The notes under the pieces were generated by a model. It saw only the letters and a list, made by a program, of their open reading frames with translations, had not been told where the DNA came from and did not search any database. Of a stretch of 34,152 bases of DNA, positions 1-8,357 are shown piece after piece; positions within the stretch are counted from its first letter, which is position 1; every line of letters begins with the position of its first letter. Source of the DNA: DATJBF01 sp035515475 (lineage in GTDB: Bacteria > Verrucomicrobiota > Verrucomicrobiia > Palsa-1439); assembly GCA_035515475.1 (NCBI GenBank), contig DATJBF010000019.1, positions 1-34,152 on the forward strand, in the 5' to 3' direction. The position numbers were made by a program, and so were the translations under genes.

Positions 1-198
1 GCCGGCGAAGATGAACCCGCGCGCGTCGACGCCGACCACTGCATCGACTTTCTTGCCGGCATGTCGGTCGGCGATGGCGTCAACGGCCAGGCGAAACAGT
101 TTGCCGTCTTGCAGGATCGGCGTGATGTCCTTGAACAGCACGCCCTTGATGGGGAAATCGGGCACGTCGCGGACAGCGGCTTTCAGTTCATCGTGCAT
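1..198 (-). CDS. apt: Adenine phosphoribosyltransferase, 5' part (cut by window start)
   Basis: Reading leftwards from the ATG at 196-198 gives 66 residues of a typical AMP-forming adenine phosphoribosyltransferase, a cytosolic purine-salvage enzyme that converts adenine plus PRPP to AMP and pyrophosphate. The N-terminus shows the family pattern RDVPDFPIKGVLFKDITP at residues 10-27, and the fragment ends at VDARGFIFAG, the conserved strand-loop just before the middle of the enzyme. The PRPP-binding loop lies outside the window. Upstream on the coding strand is the sequence CCCTCCCACC, with no clear purine-rich ribosome site. The gene lies downstream of the sigma-factor gene on the same strand, but a palindromic repeat separates them, so co-transcription is uncertain. 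The family assignment is firm; only the C-terminal part is unseen. Confidence 0.9.
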   Translation of the reverse strand, partial: MHDELKAAVRDVPDFPIKGVLFKDITPILQDGKLFRLAVDAIADRHAGKKVDAVVGVDARGFIFAG

Positions 199-280
199 GG
201 TGGGAGGGTTCTAGCGTATTCAACCGACAAAGTGAAGCCCGAAACTGTTACGGGTCACAGGATGTTGTTCGCAAAAGGTT

Positions 281-333
281 TGTAGGGTAAGCGTGGGTCT
301 CGCGCCCCTTCCGCGGCTTACGCCGCGGCTACA
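281..333. repeat. Intergenic palindromic repeat, TGTAG...CTACA type
   Basis: The ends TGTAG (281-285) and CTACA (329-333) are inverted. Inside, CCGCGGC and GCCGCGG form a 7-bp stem around a TTAC loop at 311-328. The same outer ends with double hairpins occur at 17004-17065. It lies between the sigma-factor stop and apt, so it may also act as a transcript end, although there is no T-run. Confidence 0.7.
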
Positions 334-359
334 ATCCCGTCAAGTGGACCGCGACGTTC

Positions 360-1214
360 TTAGTTCCGCGAGACCCGATTCGGGCGATCCTGCTTGTCCA
401 TGAGGCGACGCAGCTTTGTCAGCGCGATGTTCTGAATCTGGCGCACCCGTTCCCGGGTGACTTTGAACCTCTTGCCGACTTCTTCCAGCGTCTTCGGTTT
501 GCTGCCGTCCAGCCCGAACCGCATGGTCAGAATCTCGGCCTCGCGTGGGTCAAGTTCCTCGACGATGTCGCGGACCTCCTGGCGGAGCGTCTTATCGCGG
601 AGCAACTCGAAGGGCGTGAGCGCGTTCTCGTCGCCGACAATCTCGCTGAACTCGGTGGCATCCTCGTCGCCGATGGGCGCGTCCAGGCTGGCGGGACGGA
701 TGCTAATGGTGCGCAGTTGAGCCACTTTTCCCCGCGGCATGTCCAACACGTCAGCCAACTCCTGGTCGGTCGGCTCGCGCCCGAGCTTCTCGCTGAGTTT
801 GTGGCTCGCGCGTTTCATCTTGCTGATCTTGTCAACCAGGTGCACGGGCAGGCGGATGGTTTTGGCTTGGTTCGCCAGGGCGCGTTTGATGGATTGTTTG
901 ATCCACCACGCGGCGTACGTGGAAAGTTTGCCGCCCTTCTTCGGGTCGAACCGCTCAACGGCCTTCATCAGGCCAATGTTGCCTTCGCTGATCAGGTCGA
1001 GCAACGGCAGGCCGAAGTTCGAGTAATCATGGGCAATCTTGACCACGAGGCGCAGGTTGGCTTTGATCATCTCGGCGCGCGCCAGCTTGTCGCCCTTCTT
1101 GATGCGTGCCGCCAGCCGTATCTCGTCCTTGGGCGTCAAGAGGGGAATCTGCCCGATCTCGCGTAGGTAGATCTTGATCCCGTTGTCGCTCTCTCTGTCG
1201 CGGTCGATCACCAT
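360..1214 (-). CDS. RNA polymerase sigma factor, sigma-70 group 2 (RpoS/RpoD-like)
   Basis: This 284-residue protein directs RNA polymerase to promoters. It has region 1.2 (about residues 10-40, YLREIGQIPLLTPKDE), region 2 (about 52-114, with the core-binding and -10 recognition helix around STYAAWWIKQSIKRAL), region 3 (about 120-170) and region 4 with the helix-turn-helix VTRERVRQIQ near 250. It lacks the acidic region 1.1 and the long non-conserved insert of a housekeeping RpoD, so it is best read as a group-2 sigma factor, possibly a stationary-phase or stress factor. The ATG at 1212-1214 gives the natural start; no strong Shine-Dalgarno is seen. It follows ppdK on the same strand but lies beyond that gene's terminator, so it probably has its own promoter in 1215-1380. 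It could instead be a short primary sigma factor. Confidence 0.88.
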   Translation of the reverse strand: MVIDRDRESDNGIKIYLREIGQIPLLTPKDEIRLAARIKKGDKLARAEMIKANLRLVVKIAHDYSNFGLPLLDLISEGNIGLMKAVERFDPKKGGKLSTYAAWWIKQSIKRALANQAKTIRLPVHLVDKISKMKRASHKLSEKLGREPTDQELADVLDMPRGKVAQLRTISIRPASLDAPIGDEDATEFSEIVGDENALTPFELLRDKTLRQEVRDIVEELDPREAEILTMRFGLDGSKPKTLEEVGKRFKVTRERVRQIQNIALTKLRRLMDKQDRPNRVSRN

Positions 1215-1380
1215 GATGCCGTCACCCTACAAGGAATCTTCCCACCATTTTGGTTTCCACGGAGGCTATGCGGTTGCCGAACGCTACGCAAGAACATTCA
1301 AACCAGATTGGCGACCGCGCACCCACCATAGACTTAGATGCCGAGGCAGCGGGTTTGGTTCAACACACCCTTGGAGACGG

Positions 1381-1405
1381 AAAAGAGGCGGATTCCAAAT
1401 CCGCC
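1381..1405 (-). terminator. Rho-independent terminator of ppdK
   Basis: Read on the minus strand, an 8-bp perfect stem (GGCGGATT / AATCCGCC, loop TGG) is followed at once by CTCTTTT. It begins about 27 bases after the ppdK stop codon, which is the expected position. Confidence 0.75.
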
Positions 1406-1431
1406 CCCGCGCAACGCCGGCTTACGCCAGG

Positions 1432-4197
1432 TCAGCTAATCTCGCGTGTCTTGGCCGCTTTTTCTTCCTTCAGGACCGCCTGCGCGGCGGCCAGACGGGC
1501 CACGGGAACGCGGAACGGGCTGCAGCTTACGTACGTCAGGCCGATGCGGTGGCAAAATTCCACCGAGGCCGGGTCGCCGCCGTGCTCGCCGCAGATGCCG
1601 AGCTTGATATCGGGCCGCGTCTTGCGGCCGCGTTCGATGGCGATCTGCATGAGTTGGCCAACGCCGTCCTGATCGATGGTGGCAAACGGATTGTTTTTCA
1701 CGATCTCCAATTCCTGGTAGTGCGGGAGGAACGAACCCGAATCATCACGGCTCATGCCGAGCGTGGTCTGCGTCAGGTCGTTGGTGCCGAAACTGAAGAA
1801 CTCGGCGTCCTTCGCGATCTGGTCGGCCGCGAGCGCGCCGCGTGGAATCTCAATCATCGTGCCGACCATGTAGGCAATCCTGGTGTTCTTCTCTTCCATG
1901 ACCTTTTTTGCGGTGCGATGGACGATCTCCAACTGGTTCTGCAGCTCCTTCGGGAAGCCAACGAGCACGATCATGATTTCGGGTTTGACCTTGATGCCTT
2001 CCTTCTGCACCTGGATGGCCGCCTCGATGATGGCCCGGGTCTGCATCTCGGTGATTTCAGGGTACGTGATGCCGAGCCGGCAGCCGCGATGGCCGAGCAT
2101 CGGGTTGGCCTCATGCAACGCGGCCACGCGCGCGGCCACCTTCTCCGGCGAAATGCCAAGTTTGTGGGCCGTCTCGCGCTGCGTATCGCTATCGTGCGGC
2201 AGGAACTCGTGCAACGGCGGATCCAACGTGCGGATGGTCACGGGGAATCCCTTCATCGCCCGGAAGATGCCCGCGAAATCCTCGCGCTGATAGGGCAGCA
2301 ACTTTGCCAGAGCGCGCTCGCGTGCTTCCTTCGTCTCCGCCAGAATCATCTCCCGCATCGCGTAGATGCGGTCGCCTCCGAAGAACATATGCTCCGTGCG
2401 GCACAGGCCGATGCCGGTCGCGCCGAACGCGATGGCGTTCGTTGCCTGGTCGGGTTGGTCGGCGTTCGTGCGAATCCCCAGCCGGCGAATCCCGTCCGCC
2501 CACTTCATCAGCTTGGCGAATTGCTGGTACGTCCGGCTCTGTTTCGCGTCGAGCGTCTTGGCAATAAGCACCTGCACCACTTCGCTCGGCGCGGTCTTGA
2601 GTTCGCCCTCGTAGACCTCGCCAAGGGTGCCGTCGATGGAAATGAAATCGCCTTCCTTGATGGTGCGGCCGGCCACTAGCATGACCCGCGCCGTGTAATC
2701 GATGGTGATGTCCGACGCGCCGCAAACGCAGACCTTACCCATCTGCCGGGCGACCAACGCCGCGTGAGACGAAACGCCACCGCGCGCGGTGAGAATGCCC
2801 TCGGCAGCGATCATGCCGCGGAGATCTTCGGGGCTGGTTTCCACGCGCGCCAGCAGGACGCGGTCCCCCTTGTGTGCCCGATCCACGGCGTCTTCGGCGT
2901 TGAACACGACCTTCCCGCTGGCCGCACCGGGTCCGGCAGCCAACCCCCGGCACAACAACCGCCGCTCTGTCACCGCCCGGTCGCGGTCGGCCCGGTCGAA
3001 CACGGGCGCCAGTACCTGCGTCAACGAATCCGCCGGCACGCGGCCCACCGCTTCCTTAACGCTGATGAGCTTCTCGTCCACCATCTCGACGGCGATCCGC
3101 ACAGCGGCCAGGCCCGTGCGTTTGCCGTTGCGGGTCTGAAGCATGTAGAGCTTGTTGTCTTCGATGGTGAACTCGAAGTCCTGCATGTCGCGGAAATGTT
3201 TTTCCAGCGTCTGCCGCACCTTCTCGAGTTCCGCGTGGGCCTTGGGCATCTCTTGTTTGAGTTTGGCAATCGGCTGCGGCGTGCGGATGCCGGCCACCAC
3301 GTCTTCGCCCTGGGCGTTGATCAGGTATTCACCGTAGAACACCTTCTCGCCCGAGGCCGGGTCACGCGTGAAGGCGACTCCCGTGGCACTCGTGTCGCCG
3401 AGGTTGCCGAACACCATCGTCTGGACGTTGACCGCCGTGCCCCACTCGTGCGGGATGTTGTATTTGCGGCGGTACACGATCGCCCGGTCGTTCATCCACG
3501 AACCGAATACGGCGCCGATCGCGCCCCACAGTTGTTTGACCGGGTCCTGCGGAAATTCCTTGCCCGTGCGTTTGTGAATCAGGTTCTTGAAGCGGCGAAC
3601 GAGTTCGCGCAGATCGTTCGCCTTCAGGTCAACGTCCTGCTTCGCGCCGACTTCTTGCTTCAGTTCGTCCATGAATTCGTCGAAGGGCTCGTGCTCGTCG
3701 CGGCCGACCTTTTGCACGCCCATGACGACGTCGCCGTACATCTGGACGAACCGGCGATAACAGTCCCACGCCCAGCGTTCGTTGCCGCTCTTGCGGGCCA
3801 ACACCTCGACCGTCTCATCGTTGAGGCCGAGGTTCAGAATCGTATCCATCATGCCGGGCATCGACTCGCGCGCTCCCGAGCGGACGGAAACCAGCAGCGG
3901 GTCCGCGCGGTCGCCGAACCTCTTGCCGGTGACCTGTTCGAGGCGCGCCAGCGCCGTGTCCACCTGGTCCAGGAGAATCTTGGGATACGTCCGTTTATTC
4001 TGGTAATAGTACGTGCAGAGTTCGGTGGTGATCGTGAATCCCGGCGGGACGGGCAGACCGATGCGGGTCATCTCATGGAGGTTGGCGCCCTTGCCGCCGA
4101 GCAACGGCTTCTGCGAGCCATTGCCATCGGCCTTGCCGCCACCAAAAAAATAAACGTATTTCGTCGTCTTGCCTGAATGCTTCGCTGTCTTGGCCAT
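1432..4197 (-). CDS. ppdK: Pyruvate, phosphate dikinase
   Basis: PPDK reversibly converts pyruvate, ATP and phosphate to PEP, AMP and pyrophosphate in the cytosol. The 921-residue length matches bacterial enzymes. Order of domains: N-terminal ATP-grasp (KPLLGGKGANLHEM near the start), the central phosphohistidine domain with the GGVSSHAALVARQMGK motif (catalytic His478), and the C-terminal PEP/pyruvate barrel with GICGEHGGDP and the catalytic Cys869. The start at 4195-4197 (protein begins MAKTAKHSGK) is preferred over an upstream in-frame ATG at 4236 because GAGGAA stands ten bases before it. A terminator follows at 1381-1405. The upstream gene on the same strand, 114 bp away, encodes a PTS EIIA-type protein, so two PEP-linked functions sit together. 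No key residue is missing. Confidence 0.96.
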   Translation of the reverse strand: MAKTAKHSGKTTKYVYFFGGGKADGNGSQKPLLGGKGANLHEMTRIGLPVPPGFTITTELCTYYYQNKRTYPKILLDQVDTALARLEQVTGKRFGDRADPLLVSVRSGARESMPGMMDTILNLGLNDETVEVLARKSGNERWAWDCYRRFVQMYGDVVMGVQKVGRDEHEPFDEFMDELKQEVGAKQDVDLKANDLRELVRRFKNLIHKRTGKEFPQDPVKQLWGAIGAVFGSWMNDRAIVYRRKYNIPHEWGTAVNVQTMVFGNLGDTSATGVAFTRDPASGEKVFYGEYLINAQGEDVVAGIRTPQPIAKLKQEMPKAHAELEKVRQTLEKHFRDMQDFEFTIEDNKLYMLQTRNGKRTGLAAVRIAVEMVDEKLISVKEAVGRVPADSLTQVLAPVFDRADRDRAVTERRLLCRGLAAGPGAASGKVVFNAEDAVDRAHKGDRVLLARVETSPEDLRGMIAAEGILTARGGVSSHAALVARQMGKVCVCGASDITIDYTARVMLVAGRTIKEGDFISIDGTLGEVYEGELKTAPSEVVQVLIAKTLDAKQSRTYQQFAKLMKWADGIRRLGIRTNADQPDQATNAIAFGATGIGLCRTEHMFFGGDRIYAMREMILAETKEARERALAKLLPYQREDFAGIFRAMKGFPVTIRTLDPPLHEFLPHDSDTQRETAHKLGISPEKVAARVAALHEANPMLGHRGCRLGITYPEITEMQTRAIIEAAIQVQKEGIKVKPEIMIVLVGFPKELQNQLEIVHRTAKKVMEEKNTRIAYMVGTMIEIPRGALAADQIAKDAEFFSFGTNDLTQTTLGMSRDDSGSFLPHYQELEIVKNNPFATIDQDGVGQLMQIAIERGRKTRPDIKLGICGEHGGDPASVEFCHRIGLTYVSCSPFRVPVARLAAAQAVLKEEKAAKTREIS

Positions 4198-4311
4198 GTT
4201 CTTAAGTTTCCTCGTGAATTTGTACTGCCCCCTCAAAAGGCAGGAATCGAGTTGCTACAACGGGGGAGATTCGTCCGCGACTTTACCAGAACCGCCCCGC
4301 GTGTCAACCAC

Positions 4312-5148
4312 CTACGGAATCATCTCGCGCGTGAGTTTTGTCAACGTCTTCCACATCGCCTCGGGCTCGTCGCAATCGAGCAACGCTTTGCGGGCCTCGG
4401 TGGAATCGAACGTGCGCACAAGTCCCGCCAGCAACCGCAGATAAAACGCCGTCGCCGGCGTCGGGATCACGATGAAGAAGAAAATCTTGCTTAAATGACC
4501 GTCGATGGCGCCAAAGTCGATCCCTTTCTCCTTCAGACCGACGGCCATCGTCAACCCGCCGCCTTCGACGTCCCGCACGTGCGGGAAGGCCAGTCCGTGC
4601 TCCATGGCCGTGCTCACAATCGCTTCGCGCCGCAGCGCCAGTTCCGTCACCGTCACTGTGTCCTCGATGAATTCATTGTCGCCGAGCACCTTCGCCAATT
4701 CACCGATGACCTGCTCCCGCGTCGTCGCGGCGAGTTTGGGCACCATCAAACTGGCGGCGGAAAAGCGGGCAATGCCCGTTTCCGCGGGACGTCCCGAGTC
4801 GTGTTTCTTCTTCGGCAGTCGCGCCACCGTGTCGGGAAAATACAGGAAGCGGCCGCAATGCGGGCAATTCTGCAATTGCTCCCCGGCCTTGGCGGCGTTC
4901 ACGATCGCGGCCGGCACCGCCAGCCCGCAACGGGAACAATTCCCGTGGGCCAGCGGAACGATGGCCAGCGGATAGCGTTTCTGAAGTCGGTCGTACCGCT
5001 CCGACACATCGGGGGGCAACTGGAGACGAATCTCCTCGATGGATTTCTCCAACTGCTCCAGGGGCATCTTCGAGTGCGAGGCCCGCTGTTCCTCCTTGGC
5101 AAAGTTCAGTTCCTGCAACTGGATCAATTGATTCAAAACACTCTTCAT
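4312..5148 (-). CDS. Coiled coil/zinc-ribbon protein fused to PTS EIIA (type 2) domain
   Basis: The 278-residue protein has two unrelated halves. Residues 1-60 are helical and charged, followed by a four-cysteine zinc ribbon (C71-x2-C74, C95-x2-C98) like the C-terminal ribbon of DUF164/zf-RING_7 proteins. Residues 130-278 resemble fructose/nitrogen-type PTS EIIA domains; the motif HGLAFPHVR places the phosphoryl-accepting histidine at His190. EIIA domains receive phosphate from HPr, so this half probably acts as a regulatory or transport phosphocarrier, while the ribbon half suggests binding to nucleic acid or protein. No EIIB, EIIC or HPr gene is present in the window, which favours regulation over sugar uptake. 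The gene is upstream of ppdK on the same strand and may share its transcript. The fold assignments are strong, the role is inferred. ATG start with no clear ribosome site. Confidence 0.82.
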   Translation of the reverse strand: MKSVLNQLIQLQELNFAKEEQRASHSKMPLEQLEKSIEEIRLQLPPDVSERYDRLQKRYPLAIVPLAHGNCSRCGLAVPAAIVNAAKAGEQLQNCPHCGRFLYFPDTVARLPKKKHDSGRPAETGIARFSAASLMVPKLAATTREQVIGELAKVLGDNEFIEDTVTVTELALRREAIVSTAMEHGLAFPHVRDVEGGGLTMAVGLKEKGIDFGAIDGHLSKIFFFIVIPTPATAFYLRLLAGLVRTFDSTEARKALLDCDEPEAMWKTLTKLTREMIP

Positions 5149-5268
5149 TCAAACCCTGACGCGGGGTGACATGTACGAAGTCTAGGGGTTTTTTGCCCAA
5201 CCGCAAACCAAAAAATGCAACCGAACGTGCCGGAGAATCACTTGGCCTTTGCCTGGCACGGGGCTAAC

Positions 5269-5982
5269 ATGATGCGTATGAGTGGCACTCAGACACGCTT
5301 CGGCGACTTGATCCTCGGCCTCGCTCCGCAAATCGTCGGCACCGTTTCCCAAGCCGACACGCTCGCCCGGCTGGCCGTGGGCATGGAACGCACCTGCGAC
5401 ATCGTCGAGATCCGCCTCGACCTCATCGGTCCCGACGCTGCCCCGTGGTTGCAGCAGGCAAAAGCAATTGAGGCGCAGGGCTTCCCGGTCGTCGTCACCA
5501 TTCGCCTTGCCAGCGAAGGCGGTCAGTGGACACAACCCGATGCCGCGCGGCTGCCGTTGTTTGAGACCGCCCTGGAACAGTTGTCCGCTGCGGATGTCGA
5601 ATTGGTCAGCCCGTTGCTGCCAAAAGTTTCCACGGCGGCGCGCCGGCGCCAGCGGGCGCTGGTCGTTTCCCATCACGATTTCGTCAGGACTCCGTCGGCC
5701 CACGAGTTGCGCCAGATTGTCCTCAAAGCCGCCGAGTACGGCACGGTCGTCAAGATCGCCACGTTGACGCAAACCGAAGACGACGTGGCCGCGTTGCGTG
5801 GGTTGTTCACCGAGAAATGCTCGGTTTCGCTGTGCGTCCTCGGCATGGGATCACTCGGACCGCAGACGCGCCTCGAGTTTCCCAAGCTGGGGTCCTGTCT
5901 CACGTACGGGTATCTGGACGTGCCCGTCGCGTCCGGCCAGGTCTCGGCGCGCGAACTGATGCAACAGCTACGGAGACCCTGA
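5269..5982 (+). CDS. aroD: 3-dehydroquinate dehydratase, type I
   Basis: Type I dehydroquinase makes 3-dehydroshikimate from 3-dehydroquinate through a Schiff base. Family features are EIRLDL at residues 47-52 (substrate-binding Glu and Arg), SHHDF at 134-138 with the catalytic His136, and VVKIATLTQ containing the Schiff-base Lys162. The C-terminal stretch with GMGSLGPQTR and FPKLGSCLTYGYL matches the GxxGxxSR and GS(x)xT regions. Length 237 residues is normal. I chose the ATG at 5269 because GGGG precedes it by five bases; in-frame alternatives are 5215, 5272 and 5278. The gene is divergent from the EIIA fusion gene and its last 15 bases overlap the 3' end of the methyltransferase gene on the other strand. 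It is the first of four shikimate genes in the window, and the most canonical of them. Confidence 0.92.
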   Translation: MMRMSGTQTRFGDLILGLAPQIVGTVSQADTLARLAVGMERTCDIVEIRLDLIGPDAAPWLQQAKAIEAQGFPVVVTIRLASEGGQWTQPDAARLPLFETALEQLSAADVELVSPLLPKVSTAARRRQRALVVSHHDFVRTPSAHELRQIVLKAAEYGTVVKIATLTQTEDDVAALRGLFTEKCSVSLCVLGMGSLGPQTRLEFPKLGSCLTYGYLDVPVASGQVSARELMQQLRRP

Positions 5983-6879
5983 CGCCGCGGCGCGAAGCTG
6001 CGCCAGCCGGTGCGCGGCGATCCGGCAGTATTTCTTCGATACGTCGACGTGGATGAAGTGTCGTCCCGTTTTCTTCGCGACCACCGCCACGGTTCCGGTC
6101 CCGCCAAACGGGTCGAGCACCACGTTGCCCCGGTAGCTGTAAAACTTGATCAGGCGATAGATCAACTCCTCCGGGAAGGGAGCCGGGTGGCCTTCGTTCT
6201 TCGCTCCACGCTTGCCCGCCGCAGCGGGCTCCACGCTCTTCCGTCCTCTTCTCGGCGGATACAGGCTCTTCAAGAACGGCTGGCGACCGCGCGTTTCGGG
6301 CACGATCTCCCAAAAACCGTCCGAGAACTTGATGAACTCGTCGCCGGTTATGTCGGCATCCCGTCGGCTGCCGTCGAGCGTCCACGAGCCTTTCGAGAAC
6401 ACCAGCACGTACTCCCAACTCGGCACGATGTGCGGATTGCGCGGGCTTTTCCACGAACCCCACGCCGTGCGGCGGCGCATCGTCTGTTTGTACCACAGGA
6501 TCTCAGTGCGCATGATGAATCCCAGCGACCGGAGTTGCGCGGCCATGTCGTAGTGGATCGGCCGGAAATTCTTGATGCTGGTCGGCGCGATGTTGAGCGC
6601 GAACCGGCCGCCGGGCACGAGGACCCGACGCAGTTGCTTCCAAACAGGCAACAACCAGTCGAGATACTGTTCGTACGGCATCTGGTCGTCGTGACCGTCG
6701 TAATCGAGCCCCACGTTGTAAGGCGGCGAGGTGATCGCCAGATGGACGCACCCGGCCGGCAGCGCGCGCAAGATTCGCCGGCAATCACCGCAGAGGATGC
6801 GGTCGCGCCAGCGGTTCTTTACGAAGTCGGACGGCTTGCACTGCAGAACCTCGAGTTGACGGTATCCAGTCGTTGTCAT
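5968..6879 (-). CDS. Site-specific DNA methyltransferase, beta class (N4-C or N6-A)
   Basis: The protein has the beta-class order: catalytic motif IV TSPPY at residues 50-54, then a target-recognition stretch, then motif X (HPAPFPEELIYRLI, about 231-244) and the SAM-binding motif I DPFGGTGT at 256-263. TSPPY fits N4-cytosine enzymes such as PvuII-type, but N6-adenine cannot be excluded. No restriction endonuclease or specificity gene adjoins it, so it is either an orphan regulatory or epigenetic methylase or a remnant of a restriction system. The reading frame stays open to 6954, but the first 25 codons of that extension come from a palindromic repeat; the ATG at 6877-6879, itself at the repeat edge, gives 303 residues. 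No ribosome site is visible. The gene is antisense to its neighbours aroD and aroA, and its end overlaps the end of aroD. Confidence 0.9.
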   Translation of the reverse strand: MTTTGYRQLEVLQCKPSDFVKNRWRDRILCGDCRRILRALPAGCVHLAITSPPYNVGLDYDGHDDQMPYEQYLDWLLPVWKQLRRVLVPGGRFALNIAPTSIKNFRPIHYDMAAQLRSLGFIMRTEILWYKQTMRRRTAWGSWKSPRNPHIVPSWEYVLVFSKGSWTLDGSRRDADITGDEFIKFSDGFWEIVPETRGRQPFLKSLYPPRRGRKSVEPAAAGKRGAKNEGHPAPFPEELIYRLIKFYSYRGNVVLDPFGGTGTVAVVAKKTGRHFIHVDVSKKYCRIAAHRLAQLRAAASGSP

Positions 6880-6943
6880 GCTGAGCGTAGCGAAGCATCT
6901 CCCTTTGCGTCGTGAGAGACCCTTCACTTCGCTCAGGGTGACA
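6874..6943. repeat. Palindromic repeat (copy A), TGTCA...TGACA ends
   Basis: A 70-bp element with inverted ends: TGTCATGCTGAGCG at the left and CGCTCAGGGTGACA at the right. It matches the 67-bp element inside priA (25226-25292) over nearly its whole length, and a half-copy lies at 24419-24448. Its left edge supplies the probable start codon of the methyltransferase gene. Similar sequences, translating to ERSEES or VTLSEVKGL-like peptides, are known from many bacterial genomes. Confidence 0.85.
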
Positions 6944-6965
6944 TATCGGGGCACCGTGAATCAAC

Positions 6966-6984
6966 TTTACTTTCGTCAGCAAAT
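6966..6984 (+). promoter_or_regulatory. Possible shared upstream site of aroA (copy 1)
   Basis: TTTACTTTCGTCAGCAAAT, 98 bases before the aroA start, agrees at 17 of 19 positions with the sequence at 10919-10937 upstream of aroC. Both lie between a minus-strand accessory gene and a plus-strand aro gene. It could be an operator or a chance or duplicated remnant. Confidence 0.35.
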
Positions 6985-7082
6985 TCGTTTTGCCGCGGTG
7001 CGGCGCAATGAGAAGGCGGTTCCTCCGCCGTGCCTTCGTCCCAGACCTTGACCGTCCTGCCCAGCCCTGCTAAACAGGCGCG

Positions 7083-8357
7083 GTGAACTTCGTGTGCCGT
7101 AGATCCCAGTTGCGCGGCGACGTGACCATTCCCGGCTCGAAATCGCATACGATCCGGGCGGTGGCGTATGCCTCGCTGGCGGCCGGAGAAAGCCGAATCG
7201 AAGCGCCGCTGGACTCCGGCGACGCGCGTTCCGCGGTCCGAGCGTTCGTCGCGTTCGGGGCGAAGATCGAGTGCCGGCCCGACGTTTGGATTGTCAACGG
7301 CACTGGCGGCGAATTGCGCGCGCCGGCGGACGTGGTGGACGTCGGAAACTCCGGCACCACGCTCAATATCGCCTTGGGGTCGGCAGCCTTGGTACGCCAG
7401 GGACAGACGGTGCTTACGGGCGATCGCCAGATTCAACGGCGTCCGTCCGGCCCGCTGATCGCGTCGCTCAACGATCTCGGCGCATCCGTCCAATCGAGCC
7501 GGGGCAACGGTTGTCCGCCGATTACGGTCCGCGGACGTCTGAAGGGCGGAACGACTTCGATCGAATGCAAGTCGAGTCAGTATCTGACCAGCCTGCTGAT
7601 CAACACGCCGCTGGCCGATGGCGACACGACAATTCGCGTCCCCGTGCTCGAGGAAAAGCCGTACGTCGAGATGACGCTCGATTGGCTGGCGCGTCTGCAA
7701 ATCCAGCTGGAGCGGGACGACCTCCGCGAGTTCCGCGTGCCCGGCCGGCAAAGTTACCGCGCATTTCAGCGTCGGATACCGGCCGATTTTTCGTCGGCGA
7801 CGTTTTTCCTGTGCGCCGGCGTGCTCGGCGACAACGATGTGACCGTGCACGGACTGGATTTGCGCGACCCGCAAGGCGACAAGGCAGTGATCGATTATCT
7901 CAAGCAGATGGGGGCGCGAGTCGACCTGCAGCCCGATGGCAGCATCCGCGTGCAGCCGGGCAGTCTCAAAGGTTGTCGGATCGATCTGAACGCCACGCCC
8001 GATGCGCTGCCGATGATGGCCGTGGTGGCCTGTTTCGCCGCCGGCAAGACCACGCTGGCCAACGTCGCCCACGCTCGAATCAAGGAAACCGACCGGATCG
8101 CGACGATGCAGCGGGAATTGACGAAGCTGGGCGCACGGGTGACCGAGTTGCCGGACGGCCTCGCGATTGAAGGAACCAATCTCACCGGTGCCGAAGTGGA
8201 CGGTCATCACGACCACCGCATTGCGATGGCGCTGGCTGTGGCGGGTTGTTCCATCCCTGGCGAGACGGTTGTGCGCACCGCCGAATCCGCTACCGTCACC
8301 TTCCCCACATTCCTGGACTGCCTGCGGAAAATCGGGGCGGAGATCGAAACCGTCTAA
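7083..8357 (+). CDS. aroA: 3-phosphoshikimate 1-carboxyvinyltransferase (EPSP synthase), divergent
   Basis: AroA joins PEP to shikimate-3-phosphate. The 424-residue protein shows GSKSHTIRA (18-26), GNSGTTLN (88-95), LTGDRQIQRRPSGPL, KSSQYLTSLL (substrate Gln), PDALPMMAV (catalytic Asp), RIKETDRI and DHRIAMA, so the family is certain. Two usual residues differ: the Arg of the GTAMR loop (E. coli Arg100) is Asn95, and the Lys of the C-terminal KTFP motif (E. coli Lys411, PEP site) aligns with Val405 in VTFP. Start is GTG at 7083, giving the expected N-terminus; an ATG alternative is absent nearby. The gene is divergent from the methyltransferase and is followed 90 bp later by the convergent end of the ATPase gene. 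It may be a lineage subtype of AroA rather than a changed enzyme. Confidence 0.92.
   Translation: MNFVCRRSQLRGDVTIPGSKSHTIRAVAYASLAAGESRIEAPLDSGDARSAVRAFVAFGAKIECRPDVWIVNGTGGELRAPADVVDVGNSGTTLNIALGSAALVRQGQTVLTGDRQIQRRPSGPLIASLNDLGASVQSSRGNGCPPITVRGRLKGGTTSIECKSSQYLTSLLINTPLADGDTTIRVPVLEEKPYVEMTLDWLARLQIQLERDDLREFRVPGRQSYRAFQRRIPADFSSATFFLCAGVLGDNDVTVHGLDLRDPQGDKAVIDYLKQMGARVDLQPDGSIRVQPGSLKGCRIDLNATPDALPMMAVVACFAAGKTTLANVAHARIKETDRIATMQRELTKLGARVTELPDGLAIEGTNLTGAEVDGHHDHRIAMALAVAGCSIPGETVVRTAESATVTFPTFLDCLRKIGAEIETV

Noticed and set aside
1174..2679. Long open frame (501 codons) on the plus strand through ppdK
   Set aside because: It lies opposite a clearly conserved PPDK gene; the translation is rich in Arg, His and Gly and has no motifs, a normal by-product of high G+C codon use.
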